Part shown: one piece after another, positions 7,770 through 16,824 of the stretch
Numbering within the stretch: the first letter of the stretch is position 1
Layout of the letters: every line of letters starts with the position of its first letter
Source of the DNA: an uncultured Bdellovibrionales bacterium
GTDB taxonomy: Bacteria; Bdellovibrionota; Bdellovibrionia; Bdellovibrionales; UBA1609
DNA length: 32,441 bases
Direction: 5' to 3'
NCBI GenBank assembly: GCA_937936325.1
Contig: CALGWV010000136.1
Location: forward strand, 1 to 32,441
Made by a program: the position numbers and the translations under genes
Notes under the pieces: model-generated
What the model was told of the DNA's origin: nothing
Database searches by the model: none
The model's input: the letters and a program-made list of their open reading frames with translations, nothing else

Positions 7770-9872
7770 TTATATCAAACGCCCCATAGACTTTAGAAGT
7801 TCTGTTTGGTTTTTTTCAGGGAGTTTTTTATACTCTTTAAAGCTCATGGTAAACTGGGCACGCCCCTGGCTCAAAGAACGCATATCTGTAGCGTAACCAA
7901 ACAAAGTGACCAAAGGCACTTCCGCTTTAATGATCTGCCGATCGGATTCAGCCGACATGCTTATAATTTTTCCACGTCTCGAATTTAGATCTCCCACTAT
8001 GCTCCCTAAAGAGTCTTCCGGCGTACTCACATCTAGAGAAAATATAGGTTCCAGCAAGTTCACCATTTTAGCTTTTAAAGCTTTTCTCACTGCTTGAGAT
8101 GCCGCTATTCTCAAAACTCCAGCAGTCAAAACACCCAAATCATATTTGATATCAATAATATTTATTTTCACAAAAACCAGTGGATATCCAGCAAGTGGAC
8201 CTGATAAACAGGCATCCATGGCCCCATCTCTTAAAGCAGACCAGACTTCTGCTCCAATTTTATCTTCAGTTTCAAAACTTTGTACATAACCCACATGGCT
8301 TTCATCACAGGGTGACAATTCAACTGAAACCTCTGCCCACTCTAGAGTTCCACTCACGTCACGTTCAAACCTAGAAGACCCCTTAGCTTTAGATGAAATA
8401 CTCTCACGGTAACTCACCTGTGGGGCTCCCACGGAGACGTTGGCTTTGTGTTCTCTTAATAATCTGTCCACTAGAATTTCAAGGTGTAGCTCTCCCATAC
8501 CTGATAGCAAAGTCTGACCCGTATCAGGATCTTCAGTCACAGAACATGAGGGATCCTCTAGCTTTAGCGCATCCAATCCTGTTAAAAGATTTTTTTTATC
8601 ACTAGATGATTTGGGCTCAATAGCCACAGAAATCACAGGGTTCGGAAATGTAATACGCTCCAAAGCCACTGGCCTTTTCGAGGAACACAAAGTGTCCCCG
8701 GTTGCTGTACTTCTTAATCCAATGACAGCACCAATATCCCCGGCTTTGAGCTCGTCAATTTCATTTCGACTTTTTGAATGGAGTTTAAAAAGCTTTTGGG
8801 CTCTTTCTTTTTTACCAGTTCTGGGGTTAAGAATACTATCACCCAATTTTAATATTCCAGAGTAAACCCTTACGAATGTCATCGTTCCAGCAAAAGCATC
8901 GCTTGCGACTTTAAACGACAGTGCCGCCAGTGGGCTCTCAAAACCTAAAGCGCACTCTACAGCGCGGTCTTCTTTATTGGGATCAAAGCCTTTGACAGCA
9001 CCTCTATCCAGAGGTGAGGGCAAATAATCCACGACACCATCTAACAAAGTTTGCACACCTTTATTTTTAAAAGCAGAACCACAAAACACAGGACACAAAG
9101 CTTTATTTATAACGGCTTCTCGCAGAGTTCGTTTGATTTCAGCAATGTCTAACTCTTTTCCTTCGAAATACTTTTCCATCAAAGCATCATCATACTCACA
9201 AATTTTTTCAATTAATTCTGTACGATATTTTTTTGCTTTTTCTTTATGGGACTCAGGTATGTCTAAAACCTGAAATTCAGCACCTTGATCTTCATCTTTC
9301 CAAAAAAAATACTTTTCAGAAACCAAATCAATCATGCCGTTAAATTGGGCTTCAGCACCCACCGGAATCTGTACCGCTATAGCGTCGGCATCGAGCTTTT
9401 TGACTAAGCTTTCCACACTTTTATGAAAATCAGCTCCCATTCGGTCCATTTTATTGATGAAGGCGATTCGGGGGACATTGTATTTATTAGCTTGCCTCCA
9501 TACTGTCTCGGATTGAGGTTCAACACCATTAACCCCATCAAATACAGCAACGGCCCCGTCTAAAACTCTTAACGAACGCTCAACTTCTACGGTAAAATCC
9601 ACATGCCCCGGGGTATCGATGATATTGATTCTATGGTCCTTCCACTCACACATCGTGGCTGCAGAGGTAATCGTAATTCCACGCTCTTGCTCTTGCTCCA
9701 TCCAGTCCATGACGGCATTGCCCTCATGCACCTCACCCATTTTGTGACTTTTACCTGTATAAAATAAAATCCGCTCAGTAGTAGTGGTTTTACCGGCATC
9801 AATATGGGCAATAATGCCAATATTACGAGTCCACTTTAGATCTTCAATTTTTTTAGGAGTCTTCGAGCTCAA
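7770..9872 (-). CDS. fusA: Translation elongation factor G (paralog status unresolved)
   Basis: [55 protein letters not shown]; ~700 aa. Confidence 0.95.
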   Translation of the reverse strand: MSSKTPKKIEDLKWTRNIGIIAHIDAGKTTTTERILFYTGKSHKMGEVHEGNAVMDWMEQEQERGITITSAATMCEWKDHRINIIDTPGHVDFTVEVERSLRVLDGAVAVFDGVNGVEPQSETVWRQANKYNVPRIAFINKMDRMGADFHKSVESLVKKLDADAIAVQIPVGAEAQFNGMIDLVSEKYFFWKDEDQGAEFQVLDIPESHKEKAKKYRTELIEKICEYDDALMEKYFEGKELDIAEIKRTLREAVINKALCPVFCGSAFKNKGVQTLLDGVVDYLPSPLDRGAVKGFDPNKEDRAVECALGFESPLAALSFKVASDAFAGTMTFVRVYSGILKLGDSILNPRTGKKERAQKLFKLHSKSRNEIDELKAGDIGAVIGLRSTATGDTLCSSKRPVALERITFPNPVISVAIEPKSSSDKKNLLTGLDALKLEDPSCSVTEDPDTGQTLLSGMGELHLEILVDRLLREHKANVSVGAPQVSYRESISSKAKGSSRFERDVSGTLEWAEVSVELSPCDESHVGYVQSFETEDKIGAEVWSALRDGAMDACLSGPLAGYPLVFVKINIIDIKYDLGVLTAGVLRIAASQAVRKALKAKMVNLLEPIFSLDVSTPEDSLGSIVGDLNSRRGKIISMSAESDRQIIKAEVPLVTLFGYATDMRSLSQGRAQFTMSFKEYKKLPEKNQTELLKSMGRLI

Positions 9873-10060
9873 GGTTCACCTCAACCATTAGTTTTAGTGA
9901 TTTTTCCATTTATAGATGCCTTTGCCAAGGCAAGAGGGGGTTGATGCGGTAATAAACTTGTATTTCAGTTATTTTGAAAATAGTCTATGGTTGCGCCACT
10001 TTAGTGATGTTTATGCTCTAGACCATGTACAAATGTAATTAGCTTGATAGCTTCTCTTTA

Positions 10061-10246
10061 CCCAGATCCGTGGATAAGCGGCGGTAAAAACCCATGAAAG
10101 AAACGCCCCCCCTCAGCGTCGTGCTCAAAATGTTTTCTTTTCACCGTACACGTGAGTACGATTCAAGAAAAAATTTCTGCGCTAGACACTGCTGAAACAC
10201 GTTTGATGGGTTTTCCCTCGCCGCTTATCCGCGAACCTGGATCTTT
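10061..10246. repeat. Long-hairpin element C (full copy)
   Basis: Arms CCCAGATCCGTGGATAAGCGGCGGTAAAAACCCAT / ATGGGTTTTCCCTCGCCGCTTATCCGCGAACCTGGATCT. Confidence 0.88.
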
Positions 10247-10263
10247 AATAGAAAGGAGAAGTT

Positions 10264-10635
10264 ATGAAGTCCATTTTTTTTTACTGTATTATATCTGTTG
10301 GCCCCCTTTTATCTGCCGATTTAATGGTAGTATATGATAATAACACAACCGACTGCTCCAAATCTTTTAACGAGTTATCTTTAGATTTTGATCCGCAAAA
10401 TGGAGGGAGCCTAACTTTTAACTTTCCTGTAGAGAGACAAAATTTAGCATTTTGTAAAATCGAAAGCGATCTAGCAAGTCAAACTGGACTCAACCTTTTA
10501 ATTCTAGCACACCTATTTCAAGAAAAAAAAATAAATATAAAATGTAGCGTAGAAGGCGACTCAATAGTTGCCACGAGAGTGCAAGTAGAGTTTTTCTCCG
10601 AAGAAACTACGACATTGTTTTCATGTAAAGATTGA
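10264..10635 (+). CDS. Hypothetical secreted protein
   Basis: GAAAGGAG SD, N-terminal signal-like hydrophobic stretch MKSIFFYCIISVGPLLSA. Confidence 0.65.
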   Translation: MKSIFFYCIISVGPLLSADLMVVYDNNTTDCSKSFNELSLDFDPQNGGSLTFNFPVERQNLAFCKIESDLASQTGLNLLILAHLFQEKKINIKCSVEGDSIVATRVQVEFFSEETTTLFSCKD

Positions 10636-10641
10636 AGTCAG

Positions 10642-11568
10642 TTATATAGTTTCTTTGTATAAACTTTTGGATAACAGAAGGTAAAATATCCATAGAAAAA
10701 AACCACCTATGAAACCGCCTAGATGGGCGGCGTAGGCGACTCCGCCCCAGCCTGTGGGTGTGGACAGGAGTCCGGAGAGATCTGAGATCACCCACAAGAA
10801 GACAAAGTATAGCACCGGTAGAGATACAAAGCCTTGATAGTCTTGGCTTGGAAGTAGCCAGTAGAAGTGTCTGATTTTCTCTCGTCCCAAGACTAAGGCT
10901 ACCAATAAAGACTGGGTGCAGACCACCCCACTTAACCCCACTAATGGAATATGAGATAAGCCGGAGATAAATTGGTAGAAAAATGCAGCCGTAAGAGCTC
11001 CAACAAGGAGGCTCGCAAAGCACATGAGCGAACCTAATTTTTGTTCAATAAGGCTTGAAAACAAAAAGAAGAAAAACAAGTTAAATATCAGGTGAATCCA
11101 GGTGCTATGAATTAAAGCATAGCTCAAGTATTGGACTCCTCCTGAAGAAGACTTTAATCCCCAACGATGAGCTACTGAGTTTTTTTCATATTCGAGATAC
11201 TTCTGAAAGCCCTTGTTCCATATTCCAAATTGAATAGGATCTCCTTTTTTTGCATAACGCAAAACAGAACTCATAAAATCTTCATCTTTGAAAGATAAAT
11301 TATAAAGTGTGCCATCTTTAACCTGGTGAAGATGCTCTTGAAGTTTTTTTTGGAACTGAGTCTTCGATTCTTCTTCAAGATAAATTTTGTAGCTTCTTAT
11401 CTGCCATTTATAAAATACACTTTCTTTTTTGAAGTTCAGCTCTGAGTTCATTTTTTGACTTTTATGAAAATGAAACATAAAAACACTTAAACAAAAGCAC
11501 ATCACACTTAAAGTCACATGCTTAAACTCATTCTTATGAAAGACTGATGGGAAAGGTAAAAAAATCAT
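10642..11568 (-). CDS. Rhomboid family intramembrane serine protease
   Basis: ALIHSTWIHLIFNLFFFFLF, PLVGLSGVV (GxSG serine), AAHLGGFIGG (catalytic His). Confidence 0.92.
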   Translation of the reverse strand: MIFLPFPSVFHKNEFKHVTLSVMCFCLSVFMFHFHKSQKMNSELNFKKESVFYKWQIRSYKIYLEEESKTQFQKKLQEHLHQVKDGTLYNLSFKDEDFMSSVLRYAKKGDPIQFGIWNKGFQKYLEYEKNSVAHRWGLKSSSGGVQYLSYALIHSTWIHLIFNLFFFFLFSSLIEQKLGSLMCFASLLVGALTAAFFYQFISGLSHIPLVGLSGVVCTQSLLVALVLGREKIRHFYWLLPSQDYQGFVSLPVLYFVFLWVISDLSGLLSTPTGWGGVAYAAHLGGFIGGFFLWIFYLLLSKSLYKETI

Positions 11569-13244
11569 TGGTTCAAAAAACCTAGACTGACAAAGTTCTC
11601 ACCTTGATAGTGTTGCTTAAGATATTCAAGCACACTTGGACTTCCTTGCTCCCATTTTTGTGTTGAATACTTAGAGCTTAAAAGCTCACCTATGAAGCGC
11701 CAAGACCTATCCCTATCTGTGACCCTTATCCACTCACTTTTAAGTGCTTGTATTTCTTCTTCTGAATCAGAATACTCTATGACTTTTTTTAAAGCGAGGT
11801 CTCGCATGCGCCTTGGCAATCCTGAGTTCTGAGCCATAACTTTATTCTTTTGATGAGATTTGGAGGCTAAACTACGCTTGTTTTGAAACAATGATTTTGG
11901 AAATTCAGAATTCTCCGAGAGCCCCTTCACACAGGCTTCTGTATTTGATTTCATAAATTTTGAATCCAGATCGAGCACATTCAAATCCTCTAACTCTTTT
12001 AACAATGGTGAACAAGCGTCTCGCAGCTCTTGACTACAATAGCTTAAGGCTTTCTCAGAACACCTCCACAGCTTAAGCTCTGTGACTTTAATGGGATCTT
12101 TAAGACTATACTCAATGACATCAATAATTTCATTTTCAGTTTTATTTTGAGCAATATGATTTTTATATTTTTCAATGAAGTAAAAGTTCTTGAGTTGAGA
12201 TGATTTTGGAATTTGGTTCAGTATTTCCTCAGATTTTTTATAAAATCCAAGATCAAAGTTTCTTCGTACTTCGAACAACTCATCTAGTATTGAGGACTCA
12301 TCTTTTTCAAAAGTAGAAAATGGCCAATTCACATAGGACTCAGCCCAATTACACTCGACAGATGAAGGCTCTGAACTACATATATGATTCAAAATTTTCT
12401 GAGAAATTTCTGGTTGCTTCGACACCAGCATCAACCCAAGAGCCAGCTGTGCACGGGTGTCTTTTTGATTGGCTCTTTGAGCGAAGTCAATTTCTTTAAC
12501 CAAGCAGTCTACAGATTCAAAGCCACTGAACCACAAAGCCAAAGTAGTGTTCACACGATTATGAATTTTTCCTGTTTGTTTTTGAATTTCAGATTTCAGT
12601 TTCGAGACCGCGGGACATGCCTGAGACTGAAGGTTCGATTTAGAATCAAAATCAAAAGATCTTTTTTGAAGGTAAAAAGTACCTACACTTAAAAATAAAA
12701 AAATATTTAAAAGAAAACCTAAGCCTGCTCCCTGAAAAACATCTTTTAAAATGAGTCTATGAGATGAGCTAATAGGTTTTTTTTCTGCAGCTGAATAAAC
12801 CTGAGTGTCTATGATTTTATCAAATTGAGTTTGTTTTTTTGAATTCCATATGAGAGACAAAAAAGGAAAGAGAACTGTAAGAGATAGAGACCTATAAACT
12901 GCTCTAAAAAATGACTTTAAAAAACCTAGTGGTTTCTTATTTTGGTCTAAAACAAAGAGCTTATAAACTCTCTGGCCTATTGTGCCTGACATGAAATAGT
13001 AGCTCAAAGAATCAATTATGACGTTAAGTAAAAAACAAGCCCAAAAAACGGACCATAAATTAATAAAGACCCCTATGTCTAAGTTTAGTATGGCTGCAAG
13101 TTGAAAGTCTCTATAGAAAAATGCAGCAAAAAGTTTAAAAATTGGAATCTTATAGATTAAATCTATAGAAAAGGCCCCTAGACGCTTTAGGCTTGAGTAC
13201 TCGGAATGAAGCTCACCAATTGGCGAAGATGTAAATATAGTCAC
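11565..13244 (-). CDS. RDD-family membrane protein with C-terminal helical-repeat-like region
   Basis: SLKRLGAFSIDLIYK..., SGTIGQRVYKLFVLDQNKKPLGFLKSFFRAVYRS; overlaps the rhomboid gene by 4 bp. Confidence 0.8.
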   Translation of the reverse strand: MTIFTSSPIGELHSEYSSLKRLGAFSIDLIYKIPIFKLFAAFFYRDFQLAAILNLDIGVFINLWSVFWACFLLNVIIDSLSYYFMSGTIGQRVYKLFVLDQNKKPLGFLKSFFRAVYRSLSLTVLFPFLSLIWNSKKQTQFDKIIDTQVYSAAEKKPISSSHRLILKDVFQGAGLGFLLNIFLFLSVGTFYLQKRSFDFDSKSNLQSQACPAVSKLKSEIQKQTGKIHNRVNTTLALWFSGFESVDCLVKEIDFAQRANQKDTRAQLALGLMLVSKQPEISQKILNHICSSEPSSVECNWAESYVNWPFSTFEKDESSILDELFEVRRNFDLGFYKKSEEILNQIPKSSQLKNFYFIEKYKNHIAQNKTENEIIDVIEYSLKDPIKVTELKLWRCSEKALSYCSQELRDACSPLLKELEDLNVLDLDSKFMKSNTEACVKGLSENSEFPKSLFQNKRSLASKSHQKNKVMAQNSGLPRRMRDLALKKVIEYSDSEEEIQALKSEWIRVTDRDRSWRFIGELLSSKYSTQKWEQGSPSVLEYLKQHYQGENFVSLGFLNQ

Positions 13245-13340
13245 AACTTATTTATCGGAACCTCAAACCCAATCCCAGAGTCAGTCTACACACATAAACC
13301 GAGATCAAGACTTTAGTCTTTACACTAGAAAGCTTATGAC

Positions 13341-13622
13341 ATGATACGCCGACAAGATGTTATGGGAAAACTCATTCAACTCCCCGGAGTTAAAAAAAAC
13401 ACAAAGCCAGAACTCAAATCCACTCTTCATCTTTGGATTGTAGGCTGCCTCTGTCTTATCACGTTGAGCAGTGGTCTTTACATTCAAAACAGCAAACAAA
13501 GCTTTCGAAACCCTGCAAGCTTCAGCAATCAAGAATGGGTTTCTGCCGAGCAACTAAAAATTATCAACGCTCAGTACTTACTAAGCTTAGAGCAAAATAA
13601 TGTTCAGTTTTCAAGAAATTGA
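13341..13622 (+). CDS. Hypothetical single-TM protein
   Basis: Good ORF with one TM segment; alternative start MGKLIQLPG. Antisense ORF 13320-13553 judged less likely. Confidence 0.5.
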   Translation: MIRRQDVMGKLIQLPGVKKNTKPELKSTLHLWIVGCLCLITLSSGLYIQNSKQSFRNPASFSNQEWVSAEQLKIINAQYLLSLEQNNVQFSRN

Positions 13623-13623
13623 A

Positions 13624-14808
13624 TTATTTTAAATATTTGTAATAGTAGCTGAGATAGTTGTCAGCAGCTGACTTTAAATGAGCCACTTGAGTTTTAATTG
13701 TGTAATCAGGATAGACCCCAATACCTTCCAGGTAACGTCCAGAAGCTGTTAGAATTTGGGCTCTAGGAATAATAAGATAGTACTCTGGATGATTATTGAT
13801 GAAAGGATACCAAACAGCTACTTGTGTTTGCCCGGCAGTGACACTCCCTACGACCTGAGCTCTTTTTAAGTCTTGTAAGCTTCCTGCAAAAAACTCCGAA
13901 GCCGACGCACTCCATTTATCCACGAAAACTATGAGTTCATTATTTAAACAAAACTCTGTTTTTTGAGTCACTATATCCAAATTAGAATCTTGATCCACCT
14001 GGGAAATCATGTCTATATGGTCGAGCTTAGGTACAAAAGTTTCTGTTTTCTCTATGTTGGGCTTTTTAAACTCCCCCAATTTTGTTTCTTCACAAAAAAA
14101 ATACGACATCATATTGATGGCCGCACTCATATTCCCCCCAGAGTTTCCTCTTAAGTCTATAATTAAGGGTTTATCTTTATTAATTGAGCCCATGAGTTTC
14201 TTGAGGGTTTTCTCCGAAAATCCTTCTTTTCTAAATGCCGGGATTTGAATCAAAGTCCAATCATCAGCCGTTAACTTCCTCGGCCAAAGACTCCAACTGA
14301 CCTCTTTAGGATTGAGATCTAGAGTTAACTCTTTGTTTTTGCGCTTTATTGCTAATCTGCCCGACAAAAAGTAAATGTGTTCAACAGAAGTCAAATCTTG
14401 GACAGAGACCCCATTCCAAGAGATCAATTCATCTCCTTTTTGAAGAATATGATCCTCAGTCTGGGTTTTATGAACAAAGTATCTTTTACTAAATTGAGTC
14501 ATACGAAAGCCATTTTCTTTAGCCTTCCCTTCCCATAATAACTGAGATCCTTTTTTACCAATAAGGAATAAATGAGACTCGTTAAAACTCTCTAGCCACT
14601 TACTTCTATTTTCCCACCACTGACTAAATAGCAAATCTGTATCAGGTATATTTTGACAGTCCTCTACCTGCTTAGAGCTCAGACCATAAAGAAACTTTTC
14701 ATCAATTAATTGACAAAATTTTTGTGAAGATGTTTTTCTGTGTTGATATAAAGAATAGAAGATCGTTAAAAAACAGATTATGCTTGATAATAAAAAATGT
14801 TTTTTCAC
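13624..14808 (-). CDS. S41-family (tail-specific/tricorn-like) peptidase
   Basis: PLIIDLRGNSGGNMSAA, FVDKWSASASEFFAGSLQDLKRAQVVGSVTAGQTQ, GRYLEGIGVYPDY; PDZ-like segment upstream. Confidence 0.88.
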   Translation of the reverse strand: MKKHFLLSSIICFLTIFYSLYQHRKTSSQKFCQLIDEKFLYGLSSKQVEDCQNIPDTDLLFSQWWENRSKWLESFNESHLFLIGKKGSQLLWEGKAKENGFRMTQFSKRYFVHKTQTEDHILQKGDELISWNGVSVQDLTSVEHIYFLSGRLAIKRKNKELTLDLNPKEVSWSLWPRKLTADDWTLIQIPAFRKEGFSEKTLKKLMGSINKDKPLIIDLRGNSGGNMSAAINMMSYFFCEETKLGEFKKPNIEKTETFVPKLDHIDMISQVDQDSNLDIVTQKTEFCLNNELIVFVDKWSASASEFFAGSLQDLKRAQVVGSVTAGQTQVAVWYPFINNHPEYYLIIPRAQILTASGRYLEGIGVYPDYTIKTQVAHLKSAADNYLSYYYKYLK

Positions 14809-14824
14809 AATCTATTCGTACAAC

Positions 14825-15259
14825 TTAGGCTGCACGTCGCCTTCGTGCTAAATTTGGATCTATATTATACTGTTTTACTTTTCTATATAGTGTGGCTCTT
14901 CCAATCCCTAAAGCCTTGGCAGCTTCGGTTAAGTTTCCACGATACTCATGTATCGCGTTTTCGATGGCTACACTTTCAAGTTCCTCAAGAGACTGAACTT
15001 TCTTATGGGAGCGCTGTGGGTTGGATTGAGACTTGAATGCAAGAACATTATTATCTTTAGGTTTCGCATTAGGATTGAATTGTCCAAAACCAGTAGGAAG
15101 AATCCCGCCACTGACTTGAAGTTTGTCTTTACGACTTCTTTCTTCCCATTGAGATACGGAGTAGATTTCTAGTGTGAGGCCTTGACTATAGGCAAACTGC
15201 CTTGCTTTTTGAGTCACCTCAGAATCATCAGAAATTACAATTACTACAGATCTAGCCAT
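14825..15259 (-). CDS. Fis-type HTH protein with N-terminal receiver-like segment
   Basis: MARSVVIVISDDSEVTQKARQFAYSQG...LESVAIENAIHEYRGNLTEAAKALGIGRATLYRKVKQYNID. Confidence 0.85.
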   Translation of the reverse strand: MARSVVIVISDDSEVTQKARQFAYSQGLTLEIYSVSQWEERSRKDKLQVSGGILPTGFGQFNPNAKPKDNNVLAFKSQSNPQRSHKKVQSLEELESVAIENAIHEYRGNLTEAAKALGIGRATLYRKVKQYNIDPNLARRRRAA

Positions 15260-15290
15260 GATTATAAACCCCTCAAGAAATTTGCTGTTG

Positions 15291-15453
15291 TACTGAGCTC
15301 ACTTAAGATTTTACGATGTCTGACGAAGTGATTTTTTAATCAAATTTGATGCAAGAGCCTGAAATACTAGCCTTAGCTCATTTGAAGGCGAACAAGTTAA
15401 ATTTGATAAAAAAACGCTCGTCAGACATCGTAAGGTCTTAAGTGCGTTTAGTA
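15291..15453. repeat. Long-hairpin element A, copy 2
   Basis: Same loop as copy 1 (GATGCAAGAGCCTGAAATACTAGCC...CATTTGAAGG) with different but mutually complementary arms ACGATGTCTGACGA / TCGTCAGACATCGT. Confidence 0.93.
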
Positions 15454-15686
15454 TGTATTCTTTATCGGTTCAAAACGAGGGAGATTGAGATAATGTTTAA
15501 AAAAAAAGAGGATTTTTGAATATTCAGGTAAAAACTGACAACAGTTCAACACCACTGTGACTAAGTATTAGTCACTTCAGAATTTAACATTAGTTTAGTT
15601 ATTTACTTCTGAAGGACATTTAAAGAACCAAGCTGATGCCTGCTTCCTTAAAAAGAAATAGTGATTTTTCTAAATATTTAGAAAAA

Positions 15687-16151
15687 TTATCTACGGCCTG
15701 ATTTGATTTTTTTCTGTAGACGAGTGATTAAATGTACTGCCATTTTTTCATGGACACGACACATTTTAAGCTCGTCTTTTTTATAAGAGCGTTGGCTCGG
15801 AGTAAGAGTTCCGGTTTCAATTTCCATCTCATAGTCCAACTTATTAGCACGGATAGTTTCTAGCTCTTTAGACTGATGCTTAAAAAGTTTGCTCACACCA
15901 GCGAGTGGGGCAACATCAATCCACTCTTCTTTGCTTCTATACCAAGTGAGCATCCTTAGAAATCGCGCTTTGTTTTTAGCTAAAGTGAATTTAGGATAAT
16001 TCTGCTCTTCGAGCTCTAAAAGGTTTTCAATGCTTTCTAAGTCAAGATCGTCTTCCATGGGACTTGACTGATTAGATATAATTTCCAAACGTGACCTCCG
16101 TGATCGGCTAAGCATAGTTGCGTGACTGTCTAATTTCAAGTCGCTTCCCAA
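15687..16151 (-). CDS. Hypothetical protein
   Basis: 154-aa ORF, helical, charged. Confidence 0.65.
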   Translation of the reverse strand: MGSDLKLDSHATMLSRSRRSRLEIISNQSSPMEDDLDLESIENLLELEEQNYPKFTLAKNKARFLRMLTWYRSKEEWIDVAPLAGVSKLFKHQSKELETIRANKLDYEMEIETGTLTPSQRSYKKDELKMCRVHEKMAVHLITRLQKKIKSGRR

Positions 16152-16255
16152 AATTAAAACTCTACTCCACCCAGAAGCTACAATATCGACAATTTAATGA
16201 CAAAATTGTAAATTATTCAACTCCCAAGCCTATTTTATCGCAATTTTAAAAGGAC

Positions 16256-16433
16256 AAGCATCAATCCAAGAGATTTTCAGCGCGTACGCCTAAAAAAAAA
16301 ACTATAAACGTCGCGACAGCGCGTATCGTGGTGTGTGATATGTACCCATAGCACATTCCAGGAGACACGCTGCGGTCGAAAATGAGTTTTTTTTTATAGG
16401 CGTACGCGCTGAAAACCTCTTGGATTGATGCTT
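16256..16433. repeat. Long-hairpin element B
   Basis: ~46-bp arms AAGCATCAATCCAAGAGATTTTCAGCGCGTACGCCTA(A)n / rc with one mismatch and short indel. Confidence 0.93.
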
Positions 16434-16444
16434 TCCACAAAAAA

Positions 16445-16786
16445 CTAATTGAGATAAAGCCTAAATGTGTGGCCTAGCATAAAACACCCCAGGCATAAAA
16501 GATTCATTAAAACCGTATATCCTAAAACCTCTAACCATCGCCCCTCTTGAAGCCAAGAAAACAATTGAGTGTTGTAGGCCGAATAAGTAGTAAGTGCTCC
16601 AAAAAGCCCTATGCTTAATATTTTAGAAATTTCAGTATGATCAAGGAATATAAATCCAGCCCCTAAACAACCAAGACCATTTACGATGATTAAAGCTAAA
16701 GCTGATGGCGAAATCAGAGTCACCATAAGGTATCTTATTCCGACACCGATAAGAGCCGCCAGGCCTAAGCTTATAAAAAACTTCAA
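16445..16786 (-). CDS. crcB: CrcB/Fluc-family fluoride channel-like protein
   Basis: ALIGVGIRYLM, LIIVNGLGCLGAGFIFL, GLFGALTTYSAYNTQ, 4 TM, 113 aa. Confidence 0.8.
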   Translation of the reverse strand: MKFFISLGLAALIGVGIRYLMVTLISPSALALIIVNGLGCLGAGFIFLDHTEISKILSIGLFGALTTYSAYNTQLFSWLQEGRWLEVLGYTVLMNLLCLGCFMLGHTFRLYLN

Positions 16787-16824
16787 AGCGGACCCTTTTT
16801 CAATTTTAAATTAACAATCATAGT

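Noticed and set aside
7806-8865. Multiple plus-strand ORFs opposite the EF-G gene
   Set aside because: Antisense to a strongly conserved CDS; artefacts of composition.
10607-11023. 138-aa minus-strand ORF
   Set aside because: Out-of-frame overlap with the rhomboid protease CDS, which has clear active-site motifs.
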